The position numbers were made by a program, and so were the translations under genes. A model generated the notes under the pieces. The model had not been told where the DNA came from. It made no database searches and was given only the letters and a program-made list of their open reading frames with translations. 5,723 nucleotides of DNA from Gammaproteobacteria bacterium. Lineage in GTDB: Bacteria; Pseudomonadota; Gammaproteobacteria; Xanthomonadales; Marinicellaceae. Of the stretch, positions 1 through 5,598 are shown piece after piece. The DNA lies in contig JAUHZH010000164.1 of assembly GCA_030426065.1 (NCBI GenBank), positions 1-5,723 of the forward strand, given 5' to 3'. Every line of letters starts with the position of its first letter. Within the stretch, counting starts at the first letter, position 1.

Positions 1-2
1 TG

Positions 3-110
3 GCTCACGAATATTTTGATGCCGATGTGGTGGCCCAGCGATTGGATCAATTACTCGACATTGAAGCTGACATCGTTAACAGATTGCCATACCGTGCCGC
101 CGTTCACTGA
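3..110 (+). CDS. C-terminal fragment of an unidentified protein, possibly a glycosyltransferase
   Basis: The window opens inside a reading frame that runs without a stop from base 3 to a TGA at 108-110 and encodes 35 residues (AHEYFDADVVAQRLDQLL..., ending RLPYRAAVH). The start lies outside the window. The pattern of an aromatic residue, then D-x-VV-x-x-RL-x-x-LL, is like the final helix of many GT-B (family 4) glycosyltransferases, which often end in a segment such as F-x-x-x-x-V-A-x-RL-x-x-L. This likeness is weak and the fragment is too short to prove the family. It is supported mainly by the next gene, a glycosyltransferase 24 nt downstream on the same strand and in the same frame, which suggests a shared operon. 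That it is coding is fairly likely; its function is a guess. Confidence 0.55.
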   Translation, partial: AHEYFDADVVAQRLDQLLDIEADIVNRLPYRAAVH

Positions 111-134
111 TTCATCACCAATCGAACTCAACGG

Positions 135-1319
135 TTGAAAGACAACATCACAAAATATTTGAGCCAATTCAGTCATGCCATTGATTTGGCTCAGTTTCCT
201 TCAGAGTTGAATTGGCAATCTGTGTTGATCATTCCTGTTTGTGGTGAATCACCTACGTTGCTGGAAACGGTGATGAAAGTCCATGAAAATAGCCAAGTCC
301 TCATCATCCTTTGTCTGAACCGGCCTGACCATCACCCAAAAACCGACCAATGGCACCAAGACAATCATGCCGTGGTTGCACACATTCAACAGCAAGCTCA
401 TAAACCAATCAGAGTGGGCCAGCATCAACTGCTGCTCATGGATCATTCATGGGATTGTTTGTTGCTCAACTTCAATGAAGCGCCGTTCAATGCCAATCAC
501 GGGGTCGGTTTGGCCAGAAAGACTGCCGCTGATACGGCATTGGCATTGATAGAAAGAAAACAAATCAAAACACCTTGGATTCACAGCACCGACGCCGATG
601 TGACCTTGCCACAGGGGTATTTTGATGTGGTGGATCAGGTCAATGGTGCTTGTGCCATCAGTCTGCCATTTGAACACGTTGGTGATGATGACACATTGCA
701 ATCGCTGCAAGAACAATACGATTTTAAGTTGAAGTATTATCAATGGGGCATGCGACACATTGGTGTGGCCTATGATTACATTCCTTTGGGCAGCACTTTG
801 GCGGTGTCGGCCTCAGCTTATGCATCCGTTCGTGGCTTCCCCGTCAGGAGCGGTGGAGAAGACTTTTATTTGTTGAACAAATTGGCAAAAATAGGGCAGG
901 TGGCCCAGCCACCACACCCAATAATCGCCATCAAAAGCCGCTTTTCAGATCGCGTCCCTTTTGGTACAGGACCCGCATTGCAAAAGTACCGTGACAGTGA
1001 ATCAGCAGCGCTTTACTACCATCCCAATTGCTTCGAGATCATCAAGCAATGGCGCCAGAAACTGTTGGCTCAATACCATCAAATCGACATCATGGAAACA
1101 GCCACTGCAGATGAAGCCATGCTCAATCATTTTTGGTCGTGGTCAAAAACATTCGACAAAAACAAAAAACAAATCAAAACAGTGGCCCGTTGGCAACAAT
1201 TCATCCACGAATGGCTCGATGCTTTTAAGCTCCTCAAATCGGTTCATCAATTGCGAGAACGGTATCCAGATGTGCCAAGGAGCTCGATTTCAATCGCGGA
1301 TGATTGCTCACTGGGTTGA
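135..1319 (+). CDS. GT-A fold (family 2-like) glycosyltransferase
   Basis: This 394-residue protein is probably a cytoplasmic nucleotide-sugar-dependent glycosyltransferase. The Rossmann-like start is at residues 29-46 (VLIIPVCGESPTLLETV). A GVGLARKTAADTAL segment at 123-136 matches the G-x-x-x-AR-x-x-x-x region of family 2 enzymes. The DxD metal and nucleotide-sugar motif is D153-A-D155 within HSTDADVTLP. A GSTLAVSASAY...RGFP stretch at 219-236 leads into G241-E-D-F, the usual place of the catalytic acid. Residues 271-279 (SDRVPFGTG) look like a family-specific motif. No transmembrane segment is evident, so it is soluble or peripheral. The acceptor and donor sugar cannot be read from sequence. 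The start is uncertain: TTG at 135 is the first possible start after the in-frame stop at 108-110, TTG at 159 is an alternative, and neither has a clear ribosome binding site. The first in-frame ATG (about base 271) would cut into the domain. It likely forms an operon with the upstream partial gene. Confidence 0.85.
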   Translation: MKDNITKYLSQFSHAIDLAQFPSELNWQSVLIIPVCGESPTLLETVMKVHENSQVLIILCLNRPDHHPKTDQWHQDNHAVVAHIQQQAHKPIRVGQHQLLLMDHSWDCLLLNFNEAPFNANHGVGLARKTAADTALALIERKQIKTPWIHSTDADVTLPQGYFDVVDQVNGACAISLPFEHVGDDDTLQSLQEQYDFKLKYYQWGMRHIGVAYDYIPLGSTLAVSASAYASVRGFPVRSGGEDFYLLNKLAKIGQVAQPPHPIIAIKSRFSDRVPFGTGPALQKYRDSESAALYYHPNCFEIIKQWRQKLLAQYHQIDIMETATADEAMLNHFWSWSKTFDKNKKQIKTVARWQQFIHEWLDAFKLLKSVHQLRERYPDVPRSSISIADDCSLG

Positions 1320-1359
1320 TTGTATTAAGTGCACCAGAAACATTTGTTGCTGATGAAAC

Positions 1360-2250
1360 TCAGTCTAACTCTTTGGGTCTCAGTTGTTCGATGATTTGAG
1401 CGTCAACCCAGTATATATCCACGTTTTCATATTTGTCTGAGCCGACATTCCTGTTGAAAAACAAGTATTTCCCATCTGGAGTTACACTCGCACCCGCATC
1501 CCAGGCATCACTGTTGATTTGTTCTCCCATGTTGATTGCCTCACTCCATAAGCCATTATTTAGTTTGAAGCTGATGTAAAGGTCAGAACCACCCAATCCG
1601 CCTTCCATTCGCGCGTCCCAAATAAGGTAACTTTCATCTGGGGCAATGAAAGGGTGAGCCTTCCATGTTCCTGAGTTGATTTCTTTGCCAAACGCTTTGG
1701 GGGCTTCGTGTTTACCGTCAATGATTCGTGAATATCGAATGATGCCATCACCATCGGGCATGCCAATTTCATCAAACACATAGGTTCCGTAAAGAGAACT
1801 TGTTAAGCGCATGATTTCAAACTTTTCGAACTGAGACCCTAAACTTTTGATTTCAGACCAACCCTTGTCTGTCCATGATTGGTAGCGTTTACCTAAATGC
1901 AATGTTTTTCCATCAGGTGAAAAAATGGCTTGTCCTTTGCGGGCAGAAACCACTTCCTCATACCATTTGTTGTTTTTTTGCTTGAAGAGGACAAATTCTT
2001 GCCTTGGGTTGTTATCATTTCCTGACTCCCTGAGGAAGTAGAATGATGCCATGTCGGGTGAGAAGACGCCATTGAGCTCCCAACCCTTGGTTGAAACCAC
2101 CCCAGGTGCAAACACTTCAGGAATCAATCCAGGTGGTTTTTGACCTAAGTAAGGGCCTTCTGGTACTGTGTCATCAGTGGCACTGATTGCAAAGGCAATC
2201 AACAACAGGGTAGCGGCGATGGCATTTTGAGTAATTGAATGTGTTTTCAT
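1360..2250 (-). CDS. Secreted PD40 beta-propeller protein
   Basis: This 296-residue protein is probably exported to the periplasm. It starts with a Sec-type signal peptide (MKTH, a hydrophobic run at about residues 10-23 ending FAISA, cleavage likely near 21-24). Four PD40 (WD40-like, TolB-type) motifs follow: GVFSPDMASFYFL at 61-73, AIFSPDGKTLHLG at 108-120, HPFIAPDESYLIWD at 199-212 and ASVTPDGKYLFFN at 254-266. The GSDLYISF and NVDIYWVDAQIIEQLRP segments fit a recurrent stand-alone PD40 family of about 300 residues, so it looks full length. PD40 propellers usually bind ligands or proteins; no catalytic motif is visible. An ATG 12 nt upstream (2262) would add MRTT, but GAGGA (2256-2260) lies inside that extension, 5 nt before the ATG at 2250, making 2250 the better start. 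It is the second gene of a leftward operon, 39 nt after the first, and converges on the glycosyltransferase gene. The exact role is unknown. Confidence 0.88.
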   Translation of the reverse strand: MKTHSITQNAIAATLLLIAFAISATDDTVPEGPYLGQKPPGLIPEVFAPGVVSTKGWELNGVFSPDMASFYFLRESGNDNNPRQEFVLFKQKNNKWYEEVVSARKGQAIFSPDGKTLHLGKRYQSWTDKGWSEIKSLGSQFEKFEIMRLTSSLYGTYVFDEIGMPDGDGIIRYSRIIDGKHEAPKAFGKEINSGTWKAHPFIAPDESYLIWDARMEGGLGGSDLYISFKLNNGLWSEAINMGEQINSDAWDAGASVTPDGKYLFFNRNVGSDKYENVDIYWVDAQIIEQLRPKELD

Positions 2251-2289
2251 TGTGGTCCTCATCTGTATTTCGGTTCAAAAGATTCCAAG

Positions 2290-2640
2290 TCAGCGCTTAT
2301 ACACGGCATATGCGCTGTCAGAAATGATGGGTCTGTCTGCTGTACCATCAACATTCATTGTATGAATGGACCACGTCTTTTTGTCATCGTATTTTGCATA
2401 GTAAGCAAATTGCTTGCCGTCGGGAGACCATGCCAAATAGCCTCCATCAGCGTTGATGCTTTTGATTTGAGGCGTTCCTTTTTTGAGCTGGGTATACAGT
2501 TTTATTTCATTTGTTTTGATCGGAAAGTAAGCGATTGTTTGGGGAGTGTGAGGATTCGCATGGGTTTGTTGTTGCTTGCTTTCACTGTTGCAGTTCAGGG
2601 CAATCAACAACAAAGGAATGGCTGTATGGCTTGGTTTCAT
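2290..2640 (-). CDS. Short exported PD40/TolB-like protein, possibly a truncated remnant
   Basis: This 116-residue protein begins MKPSHTAIPLLLIALNC, a short export signal with Cys at 17. The context A-L-N-C is a poor lipobox (canonical is L-[A/S]-[G/A]-C), so lipidation is possible but doubtful. After a polar linker there is a partial strand (IAYFPIKTNEIKLYTQL) and one clear TolB-type PD40 blade: LAWSPDGKQFAYY at 69-81 followed by SIHTMNVDGTADRP at 91-104. It stops 12 residues later. TolB-like propellers normally have four to seven such blades, so a single blade cannot close a propeller. It could be a truncated gene, a small protein that pairs with a partner propeller, or a one-blade domain. 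The ribosome binding site is weak. It is the first gene of the leftward operon and lies divergent to the CadC-like regulator, with a candidate operator 62-105 nt upstream of its ATG. Confidence 0.7.
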   Translation of the reverse strand: MKPSHTAIPLLLIALNCNSESKQQQTHANPHTPQTIAYFPIKTNEIKLYTQLKKGTPQIKSINADGGYLAWSPDGKQFAYYAKYDDKKTWSIHTMNVDGTADRPIISDSAYAVYKR

Positions 2641-2676
2641 GTTTTCTATTCAAAAGTTGGTTAAAGGGTGTATTTG

Positions 2677-2682
2677 ATGATA
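2677..2682 (-). promoter_or_regulatory. Possible -10 box of the leftward PD40 operon
   Basis: On the minus strand this reads TATCAT, five of six matches to TATAAT, and would place the transcript start about 30 nt before the ATG at 2640. The position expected for a -35 box (about 2700-2705, CAAGCA on the minus strand) does not match consensus. It is overlapped by the first unit of the 11-bp repeat array. A poor -35 covered by an activator site is typical of PhoB-like activation, so this is a coherent but unproven promoter. Confidence 0.35.
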
Positions 2683-2701
2683 CGGAGTAGAAGGTTATTT
2701 G

Positions 2702-2745
2702 CTTGATTTCCTCCTGATTTTTGGCTGATTTTTGCTTGAAGTCTC
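2702..2745. promoter_or_regulatory. Four direct repeats with 11-bp period, candidate operator of the winged-helix regulator
   Basis: Read on the + strand, four successive 11-mers line up: CTTGATTTCCT, CCTGATTTTTG, GCTGATTTTTG and CTTGAAGTCTC. The TGATTT core recurs at 2704, 2715 and 2726, exactly 11 bp apart, with a degenerate fourth copy (TGAAGT) at 2737. The two middle units are identical over 10 bp. PhoB/OmpR-type winged helices are known to bind head-to-tail on direct repeats of about 10-11 bp, one helical turn. The neighbouring gene at 2890 encodes such a domain, so this is its natural candidate site. The array lies 62-105 nt upstream of the leftward operon start and 145 nt or more from the regulator start, which points to the operon as the main target. 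Binding is inferred. Confidence 0.5.
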
Positions 2746-2831
2746 CGAAGTGACAGGTGATGCTCTGTGACAAGGGAAGCTTTATTCAATGTATTCATGG
2801 TTATGTTGATTCTCTGCCCGCGTTTTTTTGT

Positions 2832-2862
2832 TTGAAACTCATGTGACCCAATTGGTTACAAT
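2832..2862 (+). promoter_or_regulatory. Possible promoter of the regulator gene
   Basis: TTGAAA at 2832-2837 (five of six to the -35 consensus) and TACAAT at 2857-2862 (five of six to the -10 consensus) are separated by 19 bp, slightly longer than the ideal 17. A transcript would start near 2869 and give a leader of about 20 nt before the ATG at 2890. The long spacer lowers confidence and would fit a weak or activator-dependent promoter. Confidence 0.4.
2842..2860. promoter_or_regulatory. 19-bp imperfect palindrome over the regulator's -10 region
   Basis: TGTGACCCAATTGGTTACA is a dyad centred on base 2851, with seven of nine positions complementary. It runs into the TACAAT box, so a bound dimer would block that promoter. 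It is not a CRP site: the left TGTGA is present, but the right half lacks TCACA at the required spacing. Its symmetry differs from the direct-repeat array, so it may serve another regulator. Confidence 0.3.
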
Positions 2863-2889
2863 TGACAAGAACCAAACACAAATAAAAAC

Positions 2890-5016
2890 ATGGCTAAACA
2901 ATATCGGGTCGGTGAATTCTTAATAGACCTGTCCAGAAATCAAATCTCTAGAAATCATCAAAGCCAAGTATTGGCGCCCAAGGTGTTGGCAGTTTTGACT
3001 TGTTTGGCTGAACGTCAAGGTCATGTGGTCAGTCAAGATGAATTGATGTCCAAAGTCTGGTCAGGTTCCATCGTCTCTCCCAACACTTTACAAAGGTGTG
3101 TTGCGCAATTGAGGAAGTCTTTGGGTGATGATGGAAAAGAACAGCTTTACATCAAAACACATGCCAAACAAGGATACAGTTTGGAATGTGAAGTCAGGTG
3201 GGTTGACTCCCTGAGTCCCAGTGATGATGGCCTCATGAAAAAAGAGGCAGTCACTATAAAACAGGGAACGCCAGTCAGAAAACCTCAGTTTAACAAGTCT
3301 AAACAGGCTGGGTTCTTGGTGTTCGCTGTCGTTGGGGTTTTGGTTTGGGCTTTGTTTCAATTGGGTCATGTGACACCCGAATCATCACGCTCACCATCCT
3401 TTGGTGCGATACACTCTCTAACAGCCACCGATGACAAAGAATTCGATGCAACGTATTCACCAGATGGCCAATATGTGGTGTTCCACAGGTATTTGGATCA
3501 ACAGTGTGCCAATAGAATTTGGGCCAAAAACACCGAAACACAGAAGGAAATTCAACTGACATCAGATTGGGGGAGCTATGGCAGTCATGATTTTTCACCT
3601 GATGGCCAACAGCTGGTTTTTTTTGCTGGCAAAGCATGTGATACGCCCATAACCCGGTTGGATTGTTATGACCTGGTCTCGCTGGATTTTGAAAAAGCAT
3701 TGCAAAGCCCACAACAGCCCCGCATTTTGCTGCAGTGCAAACAGTCGAAAGCGGTTAAACCGACATGGGTGAGTGAAAACAACATCGTCATGCTGCAGCT
3801 CCAGTCGAACCGTGTGAAGTTGATCAACTACTCAATCAAAGACAACCGCAGTACGGAGTTGTATCACCCAAATGAAGGACGGATCATTGATTTTGATTAC
3901 TCTTCGCAAAGAAAACTGCTTGCTGTCAGTCGCATCCTCAATGATGGTTCACAGTACATAGAGCTGCTTGATATCCACGGTAATTTGCGCTCCAGCCACC
4001 CAATCCAACGCCCGGCCGAAATCCCCAAATTCCACCTCATTCGTCCCAGTTTTGATCCAGAAAATGATCAATTGATATTCAGTACAGGTAGGCAATTGTT
4101 CTCCTTGTCATTCGAGGGTCAAGTCAATAAGATCAACTTGCCATTGGCGGACAGGTTGGTTCAGCCAGAGTACCACCCTGAAGGCCAACGATTGCTGATG
4201 ATCAAAGAATCTCATGACAGCGATATAGTGAAGCTGAATTTCAGCGACCTGAATGGCCAAACTGCAAATCAGTATCCGTCATTCGATCGCTCCATCCAAG
4301 GTGAGGGGCAAGCCAGGTTCCAACCCAACGGAAGTTTGATTGCCTATTGGTCAGAACGATCAGGAGAGCAGCAATTGTGGCTCAGTACGGGCCATGAGAG
4401 ACAACAGCTAACAAGTTTCCCTGTGGACACCTCGATCAGGGGTTTTGAGTGGGCCAGTGATGGGCAAAGTTTGTTGGTCAATGCCAATGGGTTTTTGACT
4501 CGTGTGGGACTGGATGGTGAGCAGGAACCCATCTCTATTAAACGACCTGTACTGCAACTGTTCCATTGGGACAGTGACAAGGACAACGTTTTGATTCTGG
4601 GAAGGGTCAGTGGGATGATCCAGCTCATGGAATATGACCTGAATGCAAATAGTCATCAAGTCATCACGGTCAATAAAGTCAGGTGGGCACAGAAAAGTGC
4701 TGATGGTGAGGTGGTTTTCAAAGATAACTTGGATCAATTTTGGCGTCCCGGTGCCATCGACCCAATACACATCGAAACACTTGACAAGCAAGGTGATCGG
4801 GTGGAATCATTTGTGATCGTTGGTAACACCATTTACGCCATAAACAACAGAAATCAATTGTGGTCATTTGATCTAGATGACCATGAGTTTGAAATCCTGG
4901 GTGAGGTGCTTCAAAGTGTTGATCGCTTGACCGATGTGAGCAATCAGCAATTATTGATGACTGTTCATGTGGCTTCGAAAAATGAAGTGGTGGAGCTTTT
5001 GGTTGATGAGGAGTAA
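2890..5016 (+). CDS. CadC/ToxR-like membrane-bound transcriptional regulator with periplasmic PD40 propeller
   Basis: This 708-residue one-component regulator probably reads a periplasmic signal and controls transcription while membrane-anchored. Residues 5-102 form a PhoB/OmpR-type winged helix: N-terminal sheet YRVGEFLIDLSRNQI, LAPKVLAVLTCLAERQGHVVSQDELMSKVW, recognition helix around 63-80 (SPNTLQRCVAQLRKSLG) and wing YIKTHAKQGYSL at 87-98. A charged linker leads to a single transmembrane helix at about 140-160. The rest is periplasmic, with PD40 motifs at 185-198 (FDATYSPDGQYVVF) and 233-245 (HDFSPDGQQLVFF) and degenerate copies near 387-399, 426-437, 476-486 and 519-532. There is no receiver domain, so no phosphorelay is expected. 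All four periplasmic cysteines (206, 250, 259, 283) lie in the first quarter of the propeller. The start has no clear Shine-Dalgarno sequence, but the winged helix begins at residue 5, so the ATG is secure. It is divergent to two exported PD40 genes, its likely targets. It is not CadC itself: the sensor domain differs. Confidence 0.93.
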   Translation: MAKQYRVGEFLIDLSRNQISRNHQSQVLAPKVLAVLTCLAERQGHVVSQDELMSKVWSGSIVSPNTLQRCVAQLRKSLGDDGKEQLYIKTHAKQGYSLECEVRWVDSLSPSDDGLMKKEAVTIKQGTPVRKPQFNKSKQAGFLVFAVVGVLVWALFQLGHVTPESSRSPSFGAIHSLTATDDKEFDATYSPDGQYVVFHRYLDQQCANRIWAKNTETQKEIQLTSDWGSYGSHDFSPDGQQLVFFAGKACDTPITRLDCYDLVSLDFEKALQSPQQPRILLQCKQSKAVKPTWVSENNIVMLQLQSNRVKLINYSIKDNRSTELYHPNEGRIIDFDYSSQRKLLAVSRILNDGSQYIELLDIHGNLRSSHPIQRPAEIPKFHLIRPSFDPENDQLIFSTGRQLFSLSFEGQVNKINLPLADRLVQPEYHPEGQRLLMIKESHDSDIVKLNFSDLNGQTANQYPSFDRSIQGEGQARFQPNGSLIAYWSERSGEQQLWLSTGHERQQLTSFPVDTSIRGFEWASDGQSLLVNANGFLTRVGLDGEQEPISIKRPVLQLFHWDSDKDNVLILGRVSGMIQLMEYDLNANSHQVITVNKVRWAQKSADGEVVFKDNLDQFWRPGAIDPIHIETLDKQGDRVESFVIVGNTIYAINNRNQLWSFDLDDHEFEILGEVLQSVDRLTDVSNQQLLMTVHVASKNEVVELLVDEE

Positions 5017-5037
5017 AACAACTGGATTTCTAAAGGC

Positions 5038-5074
5038 TATAAGGAGTCATGTGATATCATTTCTTTTCCTTATG
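5038..5074 (+). promoter_or_regulatory. Hairpin in the leader of the membrane-protein gene
   Basis: ATAAGGA at 5039-5045 pairs perfectly with TCCTTAT at 5067-5073, with a possible T-G closing pair at 5038/5074. The 21-nt loop can form an inner ATG/CAT stem (5049-5051 with 5058-5060). There is no following U tract, so it is not an intrinsic terminator. It would bury the AAGGAG at 5041-5046 and the GTG at 5051. A role in translation control is inference; a chance 7-bp AT-rich stem is possible. Confidence 0.25.
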
Positions 5075-5101
5075 TTGCCAATGTTTTTAAAGGGATTTTA
5101 A
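5051..5101 (+). CDS. Possible 16-codon hydrophobic leader ORF
   Basis: A GTG at 5051 follows AAGGAG (5041-5046) by 4 nt and opens a frame encoding MISFLFLMLPMFLKGF, ending with TAA at 5099-5101, two bases before the ATG of the next gene. The good ribosome binding site, the strongly hydrophobic sequence and the near-abutting stop suggest either a small membrane peptide or a leader whose translation couples to the next gene. Against it, the spacing is short, an ATG-TGA start-stop pair overlaps at 5049-5054, the SD lies in a hairpin, and AT-rich DNA easily gives hydrophobic short ORFs. Treat as a candidate only. Confidence 0.2.
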   Translation: MISFLFLMLPMFLKGF

Positions 5102-5103
5102 CC

Positions 5104-5598
5104 ATGAAGAACAAGATTCAGTTTATCAGTCTAATTGCAATGGGGTTTGTTGCACCTTATATTTTTTGCCTTTTTAAGCCAAATTCCATTTATCCAGGAA
5201 TTGTATCAATGTTGTTTTTTTGGGGTGGTTTTATTTGTTTGCTAAAAAATCCCAGTCGCAAAAACGGTTTGGCACCCTATATGGGGTGGTCACTCATTTC
5301 CATCGGGTTTATGGCAATCATGAACTTCCTGGTATGGGTACTGAATTTTATGGTGACAACTTTTGAAGCTTCAATCGGATGGACTCTCATAAAAACCATG
5401 GCTCTGATTTCAAATCCATTCGGAACTTTGTTGAGCTCTTTGTTTTCAACACAAGTGGTTACTTCAGATGGAACAATCATTGGGTCATACAATCAATTTT
5501 GGGTTGTGTTTTTAGGATTTTTAAGTGTTGTCTTTTATGTGGCGTTGGCTGTATTACTAAAATTCATTGTTTCTAAGGTAAAACCTGAATTCAGTTAA
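5104..5598 (+). CDS. Multi-pass integral membrane protein of unknown function
   Basis: I do not recognise this 164-residue protein. It is strongly hydrophobic with likely transmembrane helices at about 6-24, 31-47, 61-84 and 132-155. A less certain hydrophobic or amphipathic segment lies at 92-113 (TLIKTMALISNPFGTLLSSLF), so it has four or five membrane passes. The loop KNPSRKNG at 48-55 is positively charged and, by the positive-inside rule, probably cytoplasmic, as is the C-terminal KFIVSKVKPEFS tail. No catalytic or transporter motif is visible. The ATG at 5104 has AGGGA (5091-5095) 8 nt upstream. It lies 87 nt after the regulator gene on the same strand, so it could be read through from the regulator or have its own start. 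The sequence looks more AT-rich than the regulator gene, which partly reflects Phe/Ile/Leu codons and is not by itself a sign of transfer. Confidence 0.82.
   Translation: MKNKIQFISLIAMGFVAPYIFCLFKPNSIYPGIVSMLFFWGGFICLLKNPSRKNGLAPYMGWSLISIGFMAIMNFLVWVLNFMVTTFEASIGWTLIKTMALISNPFGTLLSSLFSTQVVTSDGTIIGSYNQFWVVFLGFLSVVFYVALAVLLKFIVSKVKPEFS

Larger units (their letters stand above)
2641..2889. other. Divergent intergenic control region between the PD40 operon and the regulator gene
   Basis: These 249 bp separate the two divergent starts and hold no convincing gene. In order from the left they contain a possible leftward -10 box (2677-2682), a four-unit direct repeat with 11-bp period (2702-2745), two TGACA copies at 2751 and 2768, a T-rich stretch (2822-2834), and a rightward promoter overlapping a 19-bp dyad (2832-2862). 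An AGGAGG on the minus strand (2709-2714) has no start codon at a usable distance and is treated as chance. Confidence 0.75.

Noticed and set aside
1335..1352. Imperfect hairpin CAGAAACATTTGTTGCTG between the convergent genes, considered as a bidirectional terminator.
   Set aside because: The stem has an A-G mismatch and is AT-rich, the loop is only 2-4 nt, and no T tract follows on either strand.
961..1353. A 130-codon + strand frame overlapping the end of the glycosyltransferase gene.
   Set aside because: It is an out-of-frame shadow: low-complexity composition rich in N, K and S, no domain signal, no ribosome binding site, and fully covered by a gene with clear motifs.
2239..2664. A 141-codon + strand frame antisense to the short PD40 gene.
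   Set aside because: Its composition is Cys- and Phe-rich as expected for an antisense frame, while the opposite strand has a signal peptide and a clear PD40 blade.
2709..2714. Strong AGGAGG on the minus strand.
   Set aside because: No ATG, GTG or TTG lies at a workable distance downstream on that strand. The bases are part of the direct-repeat array.
2842..2857. Possible CRP site starting with TGTGA.
   Set aside because: The right half-site TCACA is absent at the required 6-bp spacing.
3299..3712. A 137-codon minus-strand frame inside the regulator gene.
   Set aside because: It is antisense to well-defined PD40 motifs and the transmembrane segment, with no domain signal of its own.
5584..5593. 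Perfect 10-bp palindrome CTGAATTCAG at the end of the membrane-protein gene.
   Set aside because: It has no loop or T tract, lies in coding sequence, and a palindrome of this length is expected by chance at about this frequency.
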